A stretch of 64,000 bases of DNA, from positions 1-64,000 of the forward strand of contig NZ_RJJT01000007.1 in assembly GCF_003938655.1 (NCBI RefSeq). Direction: 5' to 3'. The notes under the pieces are model-generated. The model made no database searches and had not been told where the DNA came from. It saw nothing but the letters and a program-made list of their open reading frames with translations. The position numbers and the translations under genes are program-made. The stretch comes from Rhizobium pisi (lineage in GTDB: Bacteria; Pseudomonadota; Alphaproteobacteria; Rhizobiales; Rhizobiaceae). Below, piece by piece: positions 63,887 to 64,000 of this stretch (position 1 is the stretch's first letter; every line of letters starts with the position of its first letter).

Positions 63887-64000
63887 ATCCTTAAGAATTT
63901 CTTTATGCTACTAACCCGCATAAGAGAAATCTGATTACTCCTACTGGCCTTCTTTTCATTTCAATCAACGTTATAACCTACTCGGAGGTGATTAATCCGC

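Overview
The window is high-GC alphaproteobacterial DNA. Gene content (HWE histidine kinase, class III cyclase with TPRs, liv-type transporters, PQQ glucose dehydrogenase, exo-type polysaccharide genes with small ExoX-like proteins) points to Rhizobiaceae, such as a Rhizobium/Ensifer relative, and probably an accessory replicon. No tRNA, rRNA, CRISPR array, insertion sequence or phage gene was seen. The species cannot be fixed from the sequence alone.

Layout. (1) 1-12662: a cut-off TetR gene, a patatin / acetoacetate decarboxylase / 3-hydroxybutyrate dehydrogenase operon, a DUF2092 plus Gly/Ser-rich secreted pair, a second TetR gene, and an RND efflux operon with two adaptors, one pump and a lipoprotein-like hydrolase. 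The patatin and efflux operons share a near-identical promoter/operator block. (2) 12727-16006: a TetR gene, small ORFs, a PAS-HWE kinase and a broken DUF1236 gene. (3) 16007-24777: an amino-acid-type ABC transporter with a shikimate-dehydrogenase-like enzyme, a TetR gene, and a sugar-type ABC transporter. All three are linked by copies of one dyad motif.

(4) 24879-45887: a catabolic island for lignin-derived phenylpropanoids. The predicted route is coniferyl alcohol to coniferaldehyde (CalA-type SDR), to ferulate (aldehyde dehydrogenase), to feruloyl-CoA (NDP-forming synthetase), to vanillin plus acetyl-CoA (hydratase/lyase), to vanillate (two Vdh-like enzymes), to protocatechuate (VanA/VanB). 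A liv-type transporter lies between the two Vdh genes, but its livF is frameshifted. Four regulators sit at the operon boundaries (AraC, MarR, GntR, sigma-54 activator), each beside a plausible operator or promoter.

(5) 45947-50157: a class III cyclase with TolB-like and TPR parts, and a membrane PQQ glucose dehydrogenase. (6) 50412-63806: a polysaccharide locus with an acyltransferase, two ExoX-like small membrane proteins, two ExoY-like phosphoglycosyl transferases (one with a changed catalytic dyad), a Crp/Fnr regulator, GT8 and GT2 glycosyltransferases, and Wzy/ExoQ-like, ExoF-like and ExoP-like proteins. The ExoP-like protein has lost its Walker A lysine. Both exoY-like genes are preceded by the same 20-bp block.
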